Assembly: GCA_963801505.1 (NCBI GenBank)
Contig: CAWDEY010000005.1
Location: 69,643-133,642 of the forward strand
DNA: 64,000 nt
Reading direction: 5' to 3'
Origin: JAOUFP01 sp963801505
GTDB lineage: Bacteria > Nitrospirota > Thermodesulfovibrionia > Thermodesulfovibrionales > UBA6898
The translations under genes and the position numbers were made by a program. Below the pieces are notes generated by a model. It saw only the letters and a list, made by a program, of their open reading frames with translations. It did no database searches and was not told the DNA's origin. This document shows positions 8,179 through 16,482 of this stretch, in pieces (position 1 is the first letter of the stretch; each line of letters starts with the position of its first letter).

Positions 8179-8888
8179 GAGGTCCGAGCATCCAGAAGAC
8201 GGCTGCGGTTTCAGCGCTGCTGCATCTCATTATCCTTATGCTCTCGGTTGTCTTTATAAATTACTCGAAAAATGTTGTTATGCCATCGCAGTATACGGTG
8301 AGCCTCGTGAGTTCTTCCAGGGAGCGTTCTTCGGGAGAGAGTGTTCAAAAAGCTGAAGAACCAAAATCAAGGGCGGTTGAGAAAGCGAAGGTCCCAGAAG
8401 AAAGCAAAGAAGTTACAAAAACGGGAAAAAAGGTAGAGAAAAAAGTTGACGAGAAAAGGCTTGATGAAAAGATGGCTGTACTCGAAGCTCTGGCTAAAGT
8501 AAAACGACTTAGAGAGATCAGAAAGAATGTAGTGGAAATATCGGTTAGAGGCAGTGGCGCAAAATCCAGTGTGAGATCCTCGGGAAAAGCAGGCCCTGCC
8601 AGTGGCCCGAATGGGACGATGGTCGATATGTACAGAGTGAAGATAACTGAAGAAATACAGAGTGAGTGGATTTATCCCGACTATATGAAAAAAGGCCATC
8701 AGGCGATTGTATCAGTTACGATCCGGAAAGATGGGACACTTCTGAATCCGAGAGTAGAGAAAAAATCCGGAGATCTTTTTTTTGACAATTCTGTCTTAAA
8801 GGCTGTTATAAAAGCATCCCCTGTGACACCGCCACCAAGTGGAATGGAAATGGAGCCTCTGGAGATTAAGTTTTCTTATGACAGGTAG
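8175..8888 (+). CDS. tolA: TolA-like energy transducer (TonB/TolA C-terminal domain)
   Basis: A 237-residue protein with an N-terminal signal anchor (AVSALLHLIILMLSVVFI), a long charged Lys/Glu/Arg-rich helical stretch (residues about 50-125), and a C-terminal TonB/TolA domain (VTIRKDGTLLNPRVEKKSG, then DNSVLKAVIKASPVTPPP). This is the TolA plan: an anchor touching TolQR, a helical arm across the periplasm and a domain meeting TolB/Pal. It is shorter than E. coli TolA, with a reduced domain II. Its place between tolR and tolB decides TolA over TonB. It starts inside tolR's stop region (4-bp overlap). Confidence 0.87.
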   Translation: MRGPSIQKTAAVSALLHLIILMLSVVFINYSKNVVMPSQYTVSLVSSSRERSSGESVQKAEEPKSRAVEKAKVPEESKEVTKTGKKVEKKVDEKRLDEKMAVLEALAKVKRLREIRKNVVEISVRGSGAKSSVRSSGKAGPASGPNGTMVDMYRVKITEEIQSEWIYPDYMKKGHQAIVSVTIRKDGTLLNPRVEKKSGDLFFDNSVLKAVIKASPVTPPPSGMEMEPLEIKFSYDR

Positions 8889-8928
8889 CAGTCTAAAAAT
8901 ACAACAAACAAGAAATAGGAGTCATATA

Positions 8929-10203
8929 ATGCCCAACTATTATGCACTGAGATATATGTTTTACGCATTCTCTGTTATATGCTCGACATTTTGTTTTCTT
9001 ATTTCTGCTGATGCAAAGATATCTATCGATATTACGGCCCCTTCCTCAAAAAAGCTCCCGATCGCGATCTATGACCTGCAGGGTCCGCTTGGCAAAGAGA
9101 TTTCCGACATCATCCGTGATGACCTCATCTTTACAGGACTTTTTATGTATATTGATAAAGTCTCTTATATAGAGGGCCCTGCTCAGGCGTTCAATCCTCA
9201 AAACTGGACACCTCTGGGTATCGAGGCGGTTGTAAAAGGGAGTGTCAACAGTTCAGAGAAAGGCATTTCAGTTACGATCAATCTTTATGATACCCTGGAA
9301 GTCAGTCCTGTTCTGAGCAAACAGTACCAGTCGGAAAAAGTCCTCTTGCGTCAGCTGGCACATAATATTTCCAATGATATCTACAGGGAATTGACCGGCT
9401 CGCAGGGTATTTTCAGGACAAGAATCGCCTTTGTTGCTCAAGACGACGGAGAAAAAGGCCTTTACCTTATGGACTGGGACGGCCAGAGGGTCAAAAAGAC
9501 GGGCCTGAAAGGCAGTTTGGTGCTGACTCCCCATTGGTCGCCAGATGGGTCAAAACTCATCTATTCCTCTATGCAGGGTAGACAATGGGGGCTATATTTG
9601 TTAGACTTTTCGAGAATGACTGAAAAAAAAGTCTTTGCCTCCAGGGGCACAAACATGGCAGGTGATTTTTTTCCACAGGGAGACAGGGTGGTATTTTCAT
9701 CAAGCAAAGAAGGGACCCCGGATCTGTTTGTCCTGTCCCTCAGTGATTACAAGGTCAAGAAGCTTACTGCAACACACGGGATTGAGGTCTCACCTGCGGT
9801 GTCACCTGACGGCAATTATATAGCATTTGTTTCAGACCGTGGCGGAAGCCCCCAGATTTATCTTATGCGCAGCGACGGCAGCGATATCCGGAGGGTCACG
9901 TTTGAAGGTTCTTACAATACTTCCCCCAGCTGGGCCCCAAAGGGAGACAGGATCGTTTTTTCCTGCAGACGCGGCAAGAACCAGGTCTGCATAGTGAAGC
10001 CCGACGGATCTGAACTGGTGCAGCTTACAGAACAGGGCAATAACGAAGATCCTTCTTTTTCTCCTGATGGCAGGTATATAACTTTTACCTCGGACAGGGA
10101 CAGAACAAAAGGTATCTATATTATGAGGGCCAATGGAGAGGCCCAAAAGAGGATAAGCCCTAAAGGCCTGCGGTCAGCTGGTCCAAGATGGTCGCCAAAC
10201 TAA
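8929..10203 (+). CDS. tolB: TolB, periplasmic beta-propeller of the Tol-Pal system
   Basis: About 424 residues from the ATG preceded by AATAGGAGTC; the reading frame continues upstream into tolA, but that stretch lacks homology. A signal peptide (FYAFSVICSTFCFLISADA) precedes the N-terminal TolB domain (ISDIIRDDLIFTGLF). Six WD40-like PD40 repeats follow, each with a blade motif such as TPHWSPDGSKLIYSS, SPAVSPDGNYIAFVSDRGG, SPSWAPKGDRIVFSCRRG and DPSFSPDGRYITFTSDRD. TolB cycles between Pal and TolA in the periplasm. It lies in the standard operon position directly before pal. Confidence 0.94.
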   Translation: MPNYYALRYMFYAFSVICSTFCFLISADAKISIDITAPSSKKLPIAIYDLQGPLGKEISDIIRDDLIFTGLFMYIDKVSYIEGPAQAFNPQNWTPLGIEAVVKGSVNSSEKGISVTINLYDTLEVSPVLSKQYQSEKVLLRQLAHNISNDIYRELTGSQGIFRTRIAFVAQDDGEKGLYLMDWDGQRVKKTGLKGSLVLTPHWSPDGSKLIYSSMQGRQWGLYLLDFSRMTEKKVFASRGTNMAGDFFPQGDRVVFSSSKEGTPDLFVLSLSDYKVKKLTATHGIEVSPAVSPDGNYIAFVSDRGGSPQIYLMRSDGSDIRRVTFEGSYNTSPSWAPKGDRIVFSCRRGKNQVCIVKPDGSELVQLTEQGNNEDPSFSPDGRYITFTSDRDRTKGIYIMRANGEAQKRISPKGLRSAGPRWSPN

Positions 10204-10221
10204 ATTCCCAAGGAGGAAAGC

Positions 10222-10833
10222 ATGAAAAAAAGTTCAGCAGAGGCAGCAAGAAGAAACGGGGTTTTTGGATTATCAGTAGCGGTTATGTTTACGTTATTTA
10301 TTCTTTTCACCGGTTGTCAGAAAAAAGTTACAACCAGACCTGAAGAGACCACTCCTCCGCCTGTTACACAACAGACTGAACCGGTCCAGCAGTCCAAAAC
10401 GCCTGATGAAATGGCTGCAAAAAAGGGTGAGTCTGAGTCTGTCATGTCCAGTGATATAAAGCAGCCACATGAAGACGGCAAAGAAGGCATGTTTGCAGAC
10501 ATCATGTTTGACTATGACAAATACGATGTAAAGGAAAGCTATAAGTCTGAATTGCAGGCTGTTGCTGCATGGATGACGAAGAACAGTTCGGCCACTGTTT
10601 CAGTTGAAGGCAATTGCGATGAGCGCGGGACAAATGAATACAACCTCGCTCTGGGGGACCGCAGGGCAAAAGCAGTTAAAGACTATCTCGTTTCCATGGG
10701 AGTCTTGTCATCCCGCATTGAAACAATAAGTTACGGAGAGGAGAAGCCGGTATGCACTGAGCAGAGTGAAGAGTGCTGGGCAAAAAACAGAAGGGCGCAT
10801 TTAGTTATTTTAACAAAGGCGGGCAGGCAGTGA
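10222..10833 (+). CDS. pal: Pal, peptidoglycan-associated OmpA-family lipoprotein
   Basis: A 203-residue lipoprotein with a strong AAGGAGG site upstream. The signal peptide ends in a lipobox at Cys32 (LFILFTGCQKK). A Pro/Glu/Gln-rich linker of about 65 residues leads into an OmpA-like peptidoglycan-binding domain: DIMFDYDKYDVKES, VEGNCDERGTNEYNLALGDR, RAKAVKDYLVSMGV and ETISYGEEKPVCTE. The NCDERGTNEYN segment carries the Asp/Arg pair that binds diaminopimelate. Pal anchors the outer membrane to the cell wall. The GTG of the next gene overlaps its TGA stop. Confidence 0.95.
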   Translation: MKKSSAEAARRNGVFGLSVAVMFTLFILFTGCQKKVTTRPEETTPPPVTQQTEPVQQSKTPDEMAAKKGESESVMSSDIKQPHEDGKEGMFADIMFDYDKYDVKESYKSELQAVAAWMTKNSSATVSVEGNCDERGTNEYNLALGDRRAKAVKDYLVSMGVLSSRIETISYGEEKPVCTEQSEECWAKNRRAHLVILTKAGRQ

Positions 10834-11738
10834 AGAAGCTTTTACCAATAATACTGCTTTTTATGTTGTCTGCATGTGTTTCAGAGACTGATTTTTATCG
10901 TCTCAGAACGGATGTAGATGAACTCAAAAAAGAATCTGCTACGACCAAGACCGAGGTCAATAATTTAAGGGAAAGGTCTGCGGGAGCGGTTAATGAGGAT
11001 TCTTTTAAAGCGGTAAGGGAAAGTCAGGCTGAAGTGACTTCCAGGCTCGGTGATTTCTCAGGCAGTCTCAATGAACTACGCGGCAGGTTTGAGGAAAACA
11101 GGTACTTTGTGGAAAAAACATTGAAAGAGCATACTGCAGAAAGTGATCTTCTGCGGGCCCAGATCAGCAGTCTGGAAAGTAATATGAAGATGTTGAACGA
11201 CAGGATATCTGCTATTGAAAGTGCCGCAAAACCTAAGGAGGGAGATAGTGGACAGCAGGGGCCTTTGATCCAGAGTGACGGGGCCGGTCCAAAGGCCGAA
11301 CCCGCAACCCCTGATGCGTCTCAGAAAAAGACGGACATACAGGAAGAAAGGACAAAGGCTTACGACACGGCCTTACAGGCGTTCAGGGACAAAAAATATA
11401 AGGAAGCAAGAGAAAAGTTCGAGGCTTATATCAAGGATTATCCTACGACCGATCTGACTGATAATGCACAGTTCTGGATTGGTGAGACTTACTATGCCGA
11501 GAAAAACTATGAAGACGCCATTCTTGCCTTTGAAGTCCTGCTAAAAAAGTACCCTGACAGCAAAAAGGCAAGCAGCGCATTGTTGAAGCAGTCGTACGCC
11601 TTTATTGAAATAGGCGATGCAAAAACAGGCAAAATAATATTGAAAAAACTGGTTGAGAAGTATCCTGATTCAAAAGATGCAGAGCTTGCCAGGAAGAAAA
11701 TTGCTGAGATGGAAAAAAAGAACCGTAAGAAAAAATGA
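10830..11738 (+). CDS. cpoB: CpoB/YbgF-like TPR protein, here a lipoprotein
   Basis: About 302 residues from a GTG that overlaps the pal stop (GTGA). The start is fixed by the signal peptide KKLLPIILLFMLSACVSE, whose lipobox at Cys16 implies lipidation. Family members in E. coli are soluble, so this is a variant. A coiled-coil trimerisation region follows (residues about 20-130), then a Gly/Pro linker and three C-terminal TPRs (YDTALQAFRDKKYKEAREKF, AILAFEVLLKKYPDSKKASS). CpoB coordinates Tol-Pal with peptidoglycan synthesis at division. It is the last gene of the tol-pal cluster and overlaps moaA by 4 bp. Confidence 0.88.
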   Translation: MKKLLPIILLFMLSACVSETDFYRLRTDVDELKKESATTKTEVNNLRERSAGAVNEDSFKAVRESQAEVTSRLGDFSGSLNELRGRFEENRYFVEKTLKEHTAESDLLRAQISSLESNMKMLNDRISAIESAAKPKEGDSGQQGPLIQSDGAGPKAEPATPDASQKKTDIQEERTKAYDTALQAFRDKKYKEAREKFEAYIKDYPTTDLTDNAQFWIGETYYAEKNYEDAILAFEVLLKKYPDSKKASSALLKQSYAFIEIGDAKTGKIILKKLVEKYPDSKDAELARKKIAEMEKKNRKKK

Positions 11739-12790
11739 ACGAACTCAGAGACAGATTTTTCAGGGCTATTGATTATCTAAGGATCTCCATAACAGACAGA
11801 TGTAATCTTAGATGTCTCTATTGCATGCCTTCTGAAGGCGTCTGTCCGACAACTCATAAGGACATTCTCAGATATGAAGAAATTACAAGGATCGCAAGAA
11901 TTGCTGTCCGGCTAGGGGTCAGGAAAATCAGGCTGACCGGGGGTGAACCGCTTACCAGGCGGAATATTGCTTTCCTTGTTTCTTCGTTGAAGAATATTGA
12001 AGGTGTAGAAGACCTCAGCTTGACAACAAACGGTATCTTTCTTGAAAAATATGCACGCAAGATCGCTGATGCCGGGCTTGACAGGGTAAATGTTAGCCTG
12101 GATTCTCTCAATGCAAAACGATATAGTCAGCTTACGCGTGGGGGTGATCTTGGGTCTGTTTTTAAGGGACTTGAGGCGGCCGGACAAGCAGGCCTTAAAC
12201 CGATAAAAATCAACATGGTCCCCATCAGGGGTATCAATGATGATGAGATAGCGAGCTTCGCAAGGCTGACTATTGATACTGAATATCAGGTCAGATTTAT
12301 AGAATGCATGCCTTCTGCTAATATTGATTTCTGGAGCCCTGATAAGTATATGACAACAGATGAGATAAAAACTATTATAGGCCCCTTGGGGGCGTTGATG
12401 CCTGTGCGCATCAGAAAAAACGGCCCTTCTAAATATTTCAGGTTCAAAGGCTCAAAAGGGGTGATCGGGTTCATCAGTGCCCTTACGCACCATTTCTGTA
12501 ATGACTGTAACCGCTTGAGGCTTACCGCAGACGGGAAATTAAGGCCCTGCCTGTTTTCTGAGACAGAGATTGATCTGAAATCTGCGATCAGACGCGGAGC
12601 TTCTGATGACGAAGTAGAACGATTGCTCAGATTGTCGATTGCGTTAAAGCCGGAGGGACATAAGCTCTGCAGCCGTCAATATGTTTCTGCTATGGAAGTT
12701 GCAGAACAAACGGCAAAAGAGAATGCGGATGTGCAGTCACTGATCAATCATGGCATGAAAAAGCGGCCGATGTCGAAGATTGGCGGATGA
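11735..12790 (+). CDS. moaA: MoaA, GTP 3',8-cyclase
   Basis: A 351-residue radical SAM enzyme. The N-terminal cluster motif is ITDRCNLRCLYCMP (Cys23, Cys27, Cys30), followed by KIRLTGGEPLTRRNI. The C-terminal second cluster is supplied by HHFCNDCNRLRLTADGKLRP plus the following Cys. The protein ends in Gly-Gly, as required of MoaA. It performs the first step of molybdenum cofactor synthesis, rearranging GTP to 3',8-cyclo-GTP. It starts within the stop of cpoB and overlaps moaC by 4 bp, so it is apparently co-transcribed with the tol-pal operon, an unusual link. Confidence 0.95.
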   Translation: MNELRDRFFRAIDYLRISITDRCNLRCLYCMPSEGVCPTTHKDILRYEEITRIARIAVRLGVRKIRLTGGEPLTRRNIAFLVSSLKNIEGVEDLSLTTNGIFLEKYARKIADAGLDRVNVSLDSLNAKRYSQLTRGGDLGSVFKGLEAAGQAGLKPIKINMVPIRGINDDEIASFARLTIDTEYQVRFIECMPSANIDFWSPDKYMTTDEIKTIIGPLGALMPVRIRKNGPSKYFRFKGSKGVIGFISALTHHFCNDCNRLRLTADGKLRPCLFSETEIDLKSAIRRGASDDEVERLLRLSIALKPEGHKLCSRQYVSAMEVAEQTAKENADVQSLINHGMKKRPMSKIGG

Positions 12791-13260
12791 CCAGGTTCAC
12801 ACACTTTGATAGGCGTGGTAAAGCCCGGATGGTGGATGTCTCGGATAAGCCTGTTACTGTTAGGGAGGCCGTTGCAAGGGGTGTTGTATCGATGAAAGAT
12901 ACCACTTTGCAGATGATTGATAACAGCACTATATCCAAAGGGGATGTGCTCGGTGTGGCCAGGGTGGCGGGCATCATGGCGGCAAAAAAAACTTCCGGGT
13001 TGGTCCCCATGTGCCATCCTTTGAATATCGCTTCTGTCACTATTGATTTTGATGTTGACAGAGAGAACAGCAAAATACTTATCGAATCCAGAGTGAAGAC
13101 CACGGGGCAGACAGGAGTCGAGATGGAGGCCCTTACAGCTGTTTCAGTAGCAGCCCTTACGATTTATGACATGTGTAAATCAGCTGACAGGGGTATGATT
13201 ATTTCAGACATTATGCTGGTGGAAAAGAGGGGCGGAAAAAGTGGTATATTCAAGCGGTGA
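12787..13260 (+). CDS. moaC: MoaC, cyclic pyranopterin monophosphate synthase
   Basis: A 157-residue protein with the MoaC landmarks: FTHFDRRGKARMVDVSDKPV at the N-terminus, ARVAGIMAAKKTSGLVPMCH near residue 65, and TGVEMEALTAVSVAALTIYD followed by DMCKSADRGM with the catalytic Lys. It converts 3',8-cyclo-GTP from MoaA into cyclic pyranopterin monophosphate. It overlaps the moaA stop and is convergent with the next gene, their stops overlapping by about 10 bp. Confidence 0.95.
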   Translation: MTRFTHFDRRGKARMVDVSDKPVTVREAVARGVVSMKDTTLQMIDNSTISKGDVLGVARVAGIMAAKKTSGLVPMCHPLNIASVTIDFDVDRENSKILIESRVKTTGQTGVEMEALTAVSVAALTIYDMCKSADRGMIISDIMLVEKRGGKSGIFKR

Positions 13261-14713
13261 TAGTCAGGTCCAGCCCTTTTTGGGCCTTATCATGCTGAGG
13301 GTCTATCTTTAAGGCCTTCTGAAAACAGCTTTTTGCTTTTTGCTTCAATCCTGCCTTAATATAGATCAGTCCGAGGTTTGCATGGAGATCAGCGTTGAAA
13401 GGTTCCAGCTTTATAGCCTTGAGAAGTGCCTCTTCAGCCTCTTTTATCCTGCCTGGGATTTTGGAGTAAGTTAGGGACAGATAGCTCAGGCAACTCGTGT
13501 TGCCGGGTTTTAATTTTATGGATGATGTGAAATTATCTATAGCGCCCTGGAAGTTTCCCTTCTTAAGTTCTTTGACCCCATTTTTAAAAAGGTCTTCCGC
13601 CTCATCGCTTTCCGGGCTCCCCTTCTGTTTCATAGGAGAGACAAGAGACTTGTAATATTCCGTCTTGAGTTTGCCATCTTTTAATATATTGTAGGCTGTT
13701 GTAAGGGCATCCGAAATCCTGGTCAGCTTCATCTTGGTATCCGGGGCGGAAGAGATGAGGTGTCTGTCAGGATGATATTCCTTTGCAAGGGAGTAATATC
13801 TTTTCTTTATAGTTTCACTGGTTGCACTATTGTCAACCTCGAGTAGTTCATAAAAACTCAGGCTTTCAAGCCTGGAGTATAGTGAGTTGATCTTTGTGAT
13901 CTGAGACTCTTCTTCAGCAATAGGCTCCAGAATTGCATCCAATTTTACCCCTTTGGCTTTCCCCCCTATGGTTGTTGAGGCTTTTAAGGCTTCTTTCTGT
14001 ACAGCAGCCTGCTCTATCATTCCTATAGACCAAAGGACATAGAGAATCCTTAATGCCTCGAAGGACCCCATCCATGAATTATCAATTATCTCTTTAATAG
14101 TTTTCTCCCCGTCTATAAGCGACAGGATTTTTTTGTCCTGCGGGCTCAGCTCAATATCCTGGAAAAGACTGAGAGGATCTTCACTGAGCTTCAGGACAGA
14201 ATCAGTATCCGGCATCTCACTACGGATTCTCGTCCAGTTGGTAATCTTGTTTATTCCAGCGTATATCAGGTTCCCCATGCTCATTTTTAGCGAAATGACT
14301 TCCTGGGCAGGGATGTCCCCCTCTCTGAATTCGTATTGTGCATCTTCCAGTATAAATAGCCCTTGAATAATTTCATGCACCTGGTACTTGAGACCCCAAA
14401 ACAGTTCTTTTGGGGTAAGATATCCGAGCTCAACTAAAATGGCCCCCTGTTTTTTCCCTGTAGCTTTTAGTATTTCCACAGATTCGTCATATTGCTCTAT
14501 AGTTATTTTCCCTGCTTTCAGGAGCATTTCACCTAATCTGTCGTCCTCATACGTGGAAGACGCGAAAATAACATCGCCCATTTTAAGGTATATTTTTTTT
14601 ATGGCAGATGGAGTAGAAACAGTAAGCGTGCCTGTTTTTATGCTTCTGTTGAGATGTACGAGCATTCTTACAAGACTTGTGTCTTTAATACTACCTTGCA
14701 GAGGAATTTTCAT
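13250..14713 (-). CDS. DUF4388 (PATAN)-DnaJ-TPR protein
   Basis: A 487-residue cytoplasmic protein of three parts. The N-terminus is a DUF4388/PATAN-type domain (SLVRMLVHLNRSIKTGTLTV, KKIYLKMGDVIFASS), followed by GYLTPKELFWGLKYQVHEII. A J-domain sits near residues 290-350, with YYSLAKEYHPDRHLISS containing the HPD motif needed to stimulate Hsp70 ATPase. The C-terminus has three or four TPRs (NFQGAIDNFTSSIKLKPGN, EEALLKAIKLEPFNADLHAN). DUF4388 proteins are often tied to gliding or two-component signalling in deltaproteobacteria and Nitrospirota. It heads a minus-strand run ending at moaC; its start overlaps the small membrane protein gene upstream by about 20 bp. Function not assigned. Confidence 0.78.
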   Translation of the reverse strand: MKIPLQGSIKDTSLVRMLVHLNRSIKTGTLTVSTPSAIKKIYLKMGDVIFASSTYEDDRLGEMLLKAGKITIEQYDESVEILKATGKKQGAILVELGYLTPKELFWGLKYQVHEIIQGLFILEDAQYEFREGDIPAQEVISLKMSMGNLIYAGINKITNWTRIRSEMPDTDSVLKLSEDPLSLFQDIELSPQDKKILSLIDGEKTIKEIIDNSWMGSFEALRILYVLWSIGMIEQAAVQKEALKASTTIGGKAKGVKLDAILEPIAEEESQITKINSLYSRLESLSFYELLEVDNSATSETIKKRYYSLAKEYHPDRHLISSAPDTKMKLTRISDALTTAYNILKDGKLKTEYYKSLVSPMKQKGSPESDEAEDLFKNGVKELKKGNFQGAIDNFTSSIKLKPGNTSCLSYLSLTYSKIPGRIKEAEEALLKAIKLEPFNADLHANLGLIYIKAGLKQKAKSCFQKALKIDPQHDKAQKGLDLTITA

Positions 14714-14951
14714 TGCCGGCGTCTCCTGTTTTTTTAGCTGAAGAAAGGTTTGCTTTCAGATTTTCTCTCTCAGTCTTGAAAAGCTGCAACTGTACCGAAA
14801 GGTCCTTTAATTCATCGTTACGGTTTTCTATTTTATCCTGTAACAGGTAAATATAATATCCTTCAGCAAGGACGGCAGCAGCCAATAAAAAAATAAGCAG
14901 CAGCCCGACACTCCTGACTTTAAAGAACCCCCTGATAGCGGTTTTTGCCAA
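14691..14951 (-). CDS. Small membrane-anchored coiled-coil protein, unknown
   Basis: An 86-residue protein I do not recognise. It has one N-terminal membrane segment (VGLLLIFLLAAAVLAEGYYI) followed by a charged heptad-like region (LQDKIENRNDELKDLSVQLQ) that should form a coiled coil. It resembles FtsL/FtsB-type small bitopic proteins in build, but no division gene adjoins it. It lies 6 bp downstream of the AMMECR1 gene and overlaps the start of the DnaJ/TPR gene, so it is almost certainly expressed with them. Confidence 0.6.
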   Translation of the reverse strand: MAKTAIRGFFKVRSVGLLLIFLLAAAVLAEGYYIYLLQDKIENRNDELKDLSVQLQLFKTERENLKANLSSAKKTGDAGNENSSAR

Positions 14952-14957
14952 GACAAA

Positions 14958-15464
14958 TTACCTGTACCTGGAAACCCTAAAGCGGAAAATTTCCACTTTT
15001 TCCTCAGGCTTGATCCAGGCCTTCATTTTGGCTATACGCAACTGCTCTTCAACCGAGTCTACGCCCTCGAGATCAGGGAGCAAAAGACCTTTCTGCGATC
15101 CATGAACAACAATTACACCGTATTTTTTTGGGTCAAGCTCGCTGATATCAGAAACTTTTTCAGGCGGAGAGAGCACATCCACAGAATATTCCAGTTCATC
15201 CAGTTCATCCCCGGTGACAGGCTCAAAGCGCGGGTCCTGTGTTGCGGCGGATATGGAATTTTTAATTATTTCATGCGCGACATTTTCAGTACAAGGCATG
15301 AACGTCCCTATGCATCCACGCAGGTTTCCCCTTTTTTTGAGAGATACAAATACCCCTGCCTTTGCTGCCATTTCAGGGGTGAGTTCCTTTGGCGTGGGTA
15401 GTTCTTTTCTGGTTCTGACAAAGGCCTCAACATTTTTTTTTGCAAGGGCGACAAGTTCGTGCAT
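14958..15464 (-). CDS. AMMECR1-domain protein (AmmeMemoRadiSam system protein A type)
   Basis: A 168-residue single-domain AMMECR1 protein. Diagnostic segments are GVFVSLKKRGNLRGCIGTF with the invariant LRGCIG, then ISAATQDPRFEPVTGDELDE, EYSVDVLSPPEKVSDI and KKYGVIVVHGSQKGLLLPDL. In many prokaryotes it is encoded with a Memo-like protein and a radical SAM protein (the AmmeMemoRadiSam set), but neither partner is in this window. Function is unknown. Its start is 1 bp from the stop of the polyprenyl synthase gene, so the two are in one operon. Confidence 0.87.
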   Translation of the reverse strand: MHELVALAKKNVEAFVRTRKELPTPKELTPEMAAKAGVFVSLKKRGNLRGCIGTFMPCTENVAHEIIKNSISAATQDPRFEPVTGDELDELEYSVDVLSPPEKVSDISELDPKKYGVIVVHGSQKGLLLPDLEGVDSVEEQLRIAKMKAWIKPEEKVEIFRFRVSRYR

Positions 15465-16433
15465 TTAATTTTCTCTGTGAAGCGAATAATCCGCAATTGA
15501 AAGCAAGGCATCCTTAGCCTGGCTGTCAGGGAAAACAGTGAGTCTGGATTTTGCTTCATCTGCCAGGGCTTGGGCCTTTTTCAATGACAGTTCAATAGAA
15601 TGGTGCTTCTTCAGGAGCATCATGATCCTGGAGAGTCCTTCCTCTGAAAAATCCGTGATGATCTTCTTTATTTCATCCTGTTCATTTTCTTTTGCAGCGG
15701 TCAAAAGATGAAGCAAAGGCAGAGTTATCTTGCCTTCTTCCAGGTCTTTGCAGAGTTTTTTGCCAAGCTCATTTTCATCTGCCATATAATCCAATATATC
15801 ATCAGCCATCTGAAATACCATGCCTGTTTTCATGCCGAAATCTGCAAGCGCTGCTTCCTGCTCTTCCGGTAACTTCGCTAAAACAGCTCCTAATCTGCAG
15901 GCAGCAGAAATAAGGGCCCCTGTCTTCGCAGATATAATTTCGAGATATTCCTGTTCAGTTATGTCAGGATTCCCTGTCCGGTTGAGCTGCAACAGTTCAC
16001 CCTCAGTCATCCTGGTAGTGGCACCGGAGAGGATTTCCATAATCTTCTGGTCCTTTTGCATAACAGCCGTTTTTAAGGCATTGGAATATAAAAAATCACC
16101 GACCAGCACAACTATCTGATTACCCCAGAGGGAATTTGCCGTAGGATTGCCCCTCCTTACATCTGCCATATCCACGACATCATCATGAAGCAGCGAGGCG
16201 GTGTGTATAGACTCTATAATTCCTGCAATATCAATATGCGAGTTGCCCCTGTAGCCTGCCAGATCAGCGCTTATCAGATGAAAAAGAGGCCTCATCCTTT
16301 TCCCGCCGCTTGATATAATATAGTTGCCTATCAACGGGATGAAAGGGATTTTATTTCTGAAAAGTTCTTTCATGTTGAGCTCTACGCGCTGGAGCTTTTC
16401 TTCGTAAAGGTTGAAAATTTCCTGTAAATTCAT
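15465..16433 (-). CDS. Polyprenyl diphosphate synthase (octaprenyl/heptaprenyl type)
   Basis: About 322 residues, starting MNLQEIFNLYEEK as in IspB-like enzymes. A GTG at 16478 would add 15 residues without homology. It contains GGKRMRPLFHLI, the first Asp-rich motif LLHDDVVDMADVRRG, GDFLYSNALKTAV, KTGALISAACRLGA and the second Asp-rich motif MADDILDYMAD. These bind Mg2+ and prenyl diphosphates for trans chain elongation, making the side chain of ubiquinone or menaquinone. Chain length cannot be read with certainty. The mtnA gene lies 50 bp upstream on the same strand. Confidence 0.9.
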   Translation of the reverse strand: MNLQEIFNLYEEKLQRVELNMKELFRNKIPFIPLIGNYIISSGGKRMRPLFHLISADLAGYRGNSHIDIAGIIESIHTASLLHDDVVDMADVRRGNPTANSLWGNQIVVLVGDFLYSNALKTAVMQKDQKIMEILSGATTRMTEGELLQLNRTGNPDITEQEYLEIISAKTGALISAACRLGAVLAKLPEEQEAALADFGMKTGMVFQMADDILDYMADENELGKKLCKDLEEGKITLPLLHLLTAAKENEQDEIKKIITDFSEEGLSRIMMLLKKHHSIELSLKKAQALADEAKSRLTVFPDSQAKDALLSIADYSLHREN

Positions 16434-16482
16434 TTTTTGATGATAGGGCAGAGCATATTTTGATGTCAAGCTAAACACTCTT

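Noticed and set aside
8839..8928. Extended N-terminus of TolB reading back into tolA
   Set aside because: It lacks homology and a ribosome site; the ATG at 8929 has AGGAG upstream and gives a proper signal peptide.
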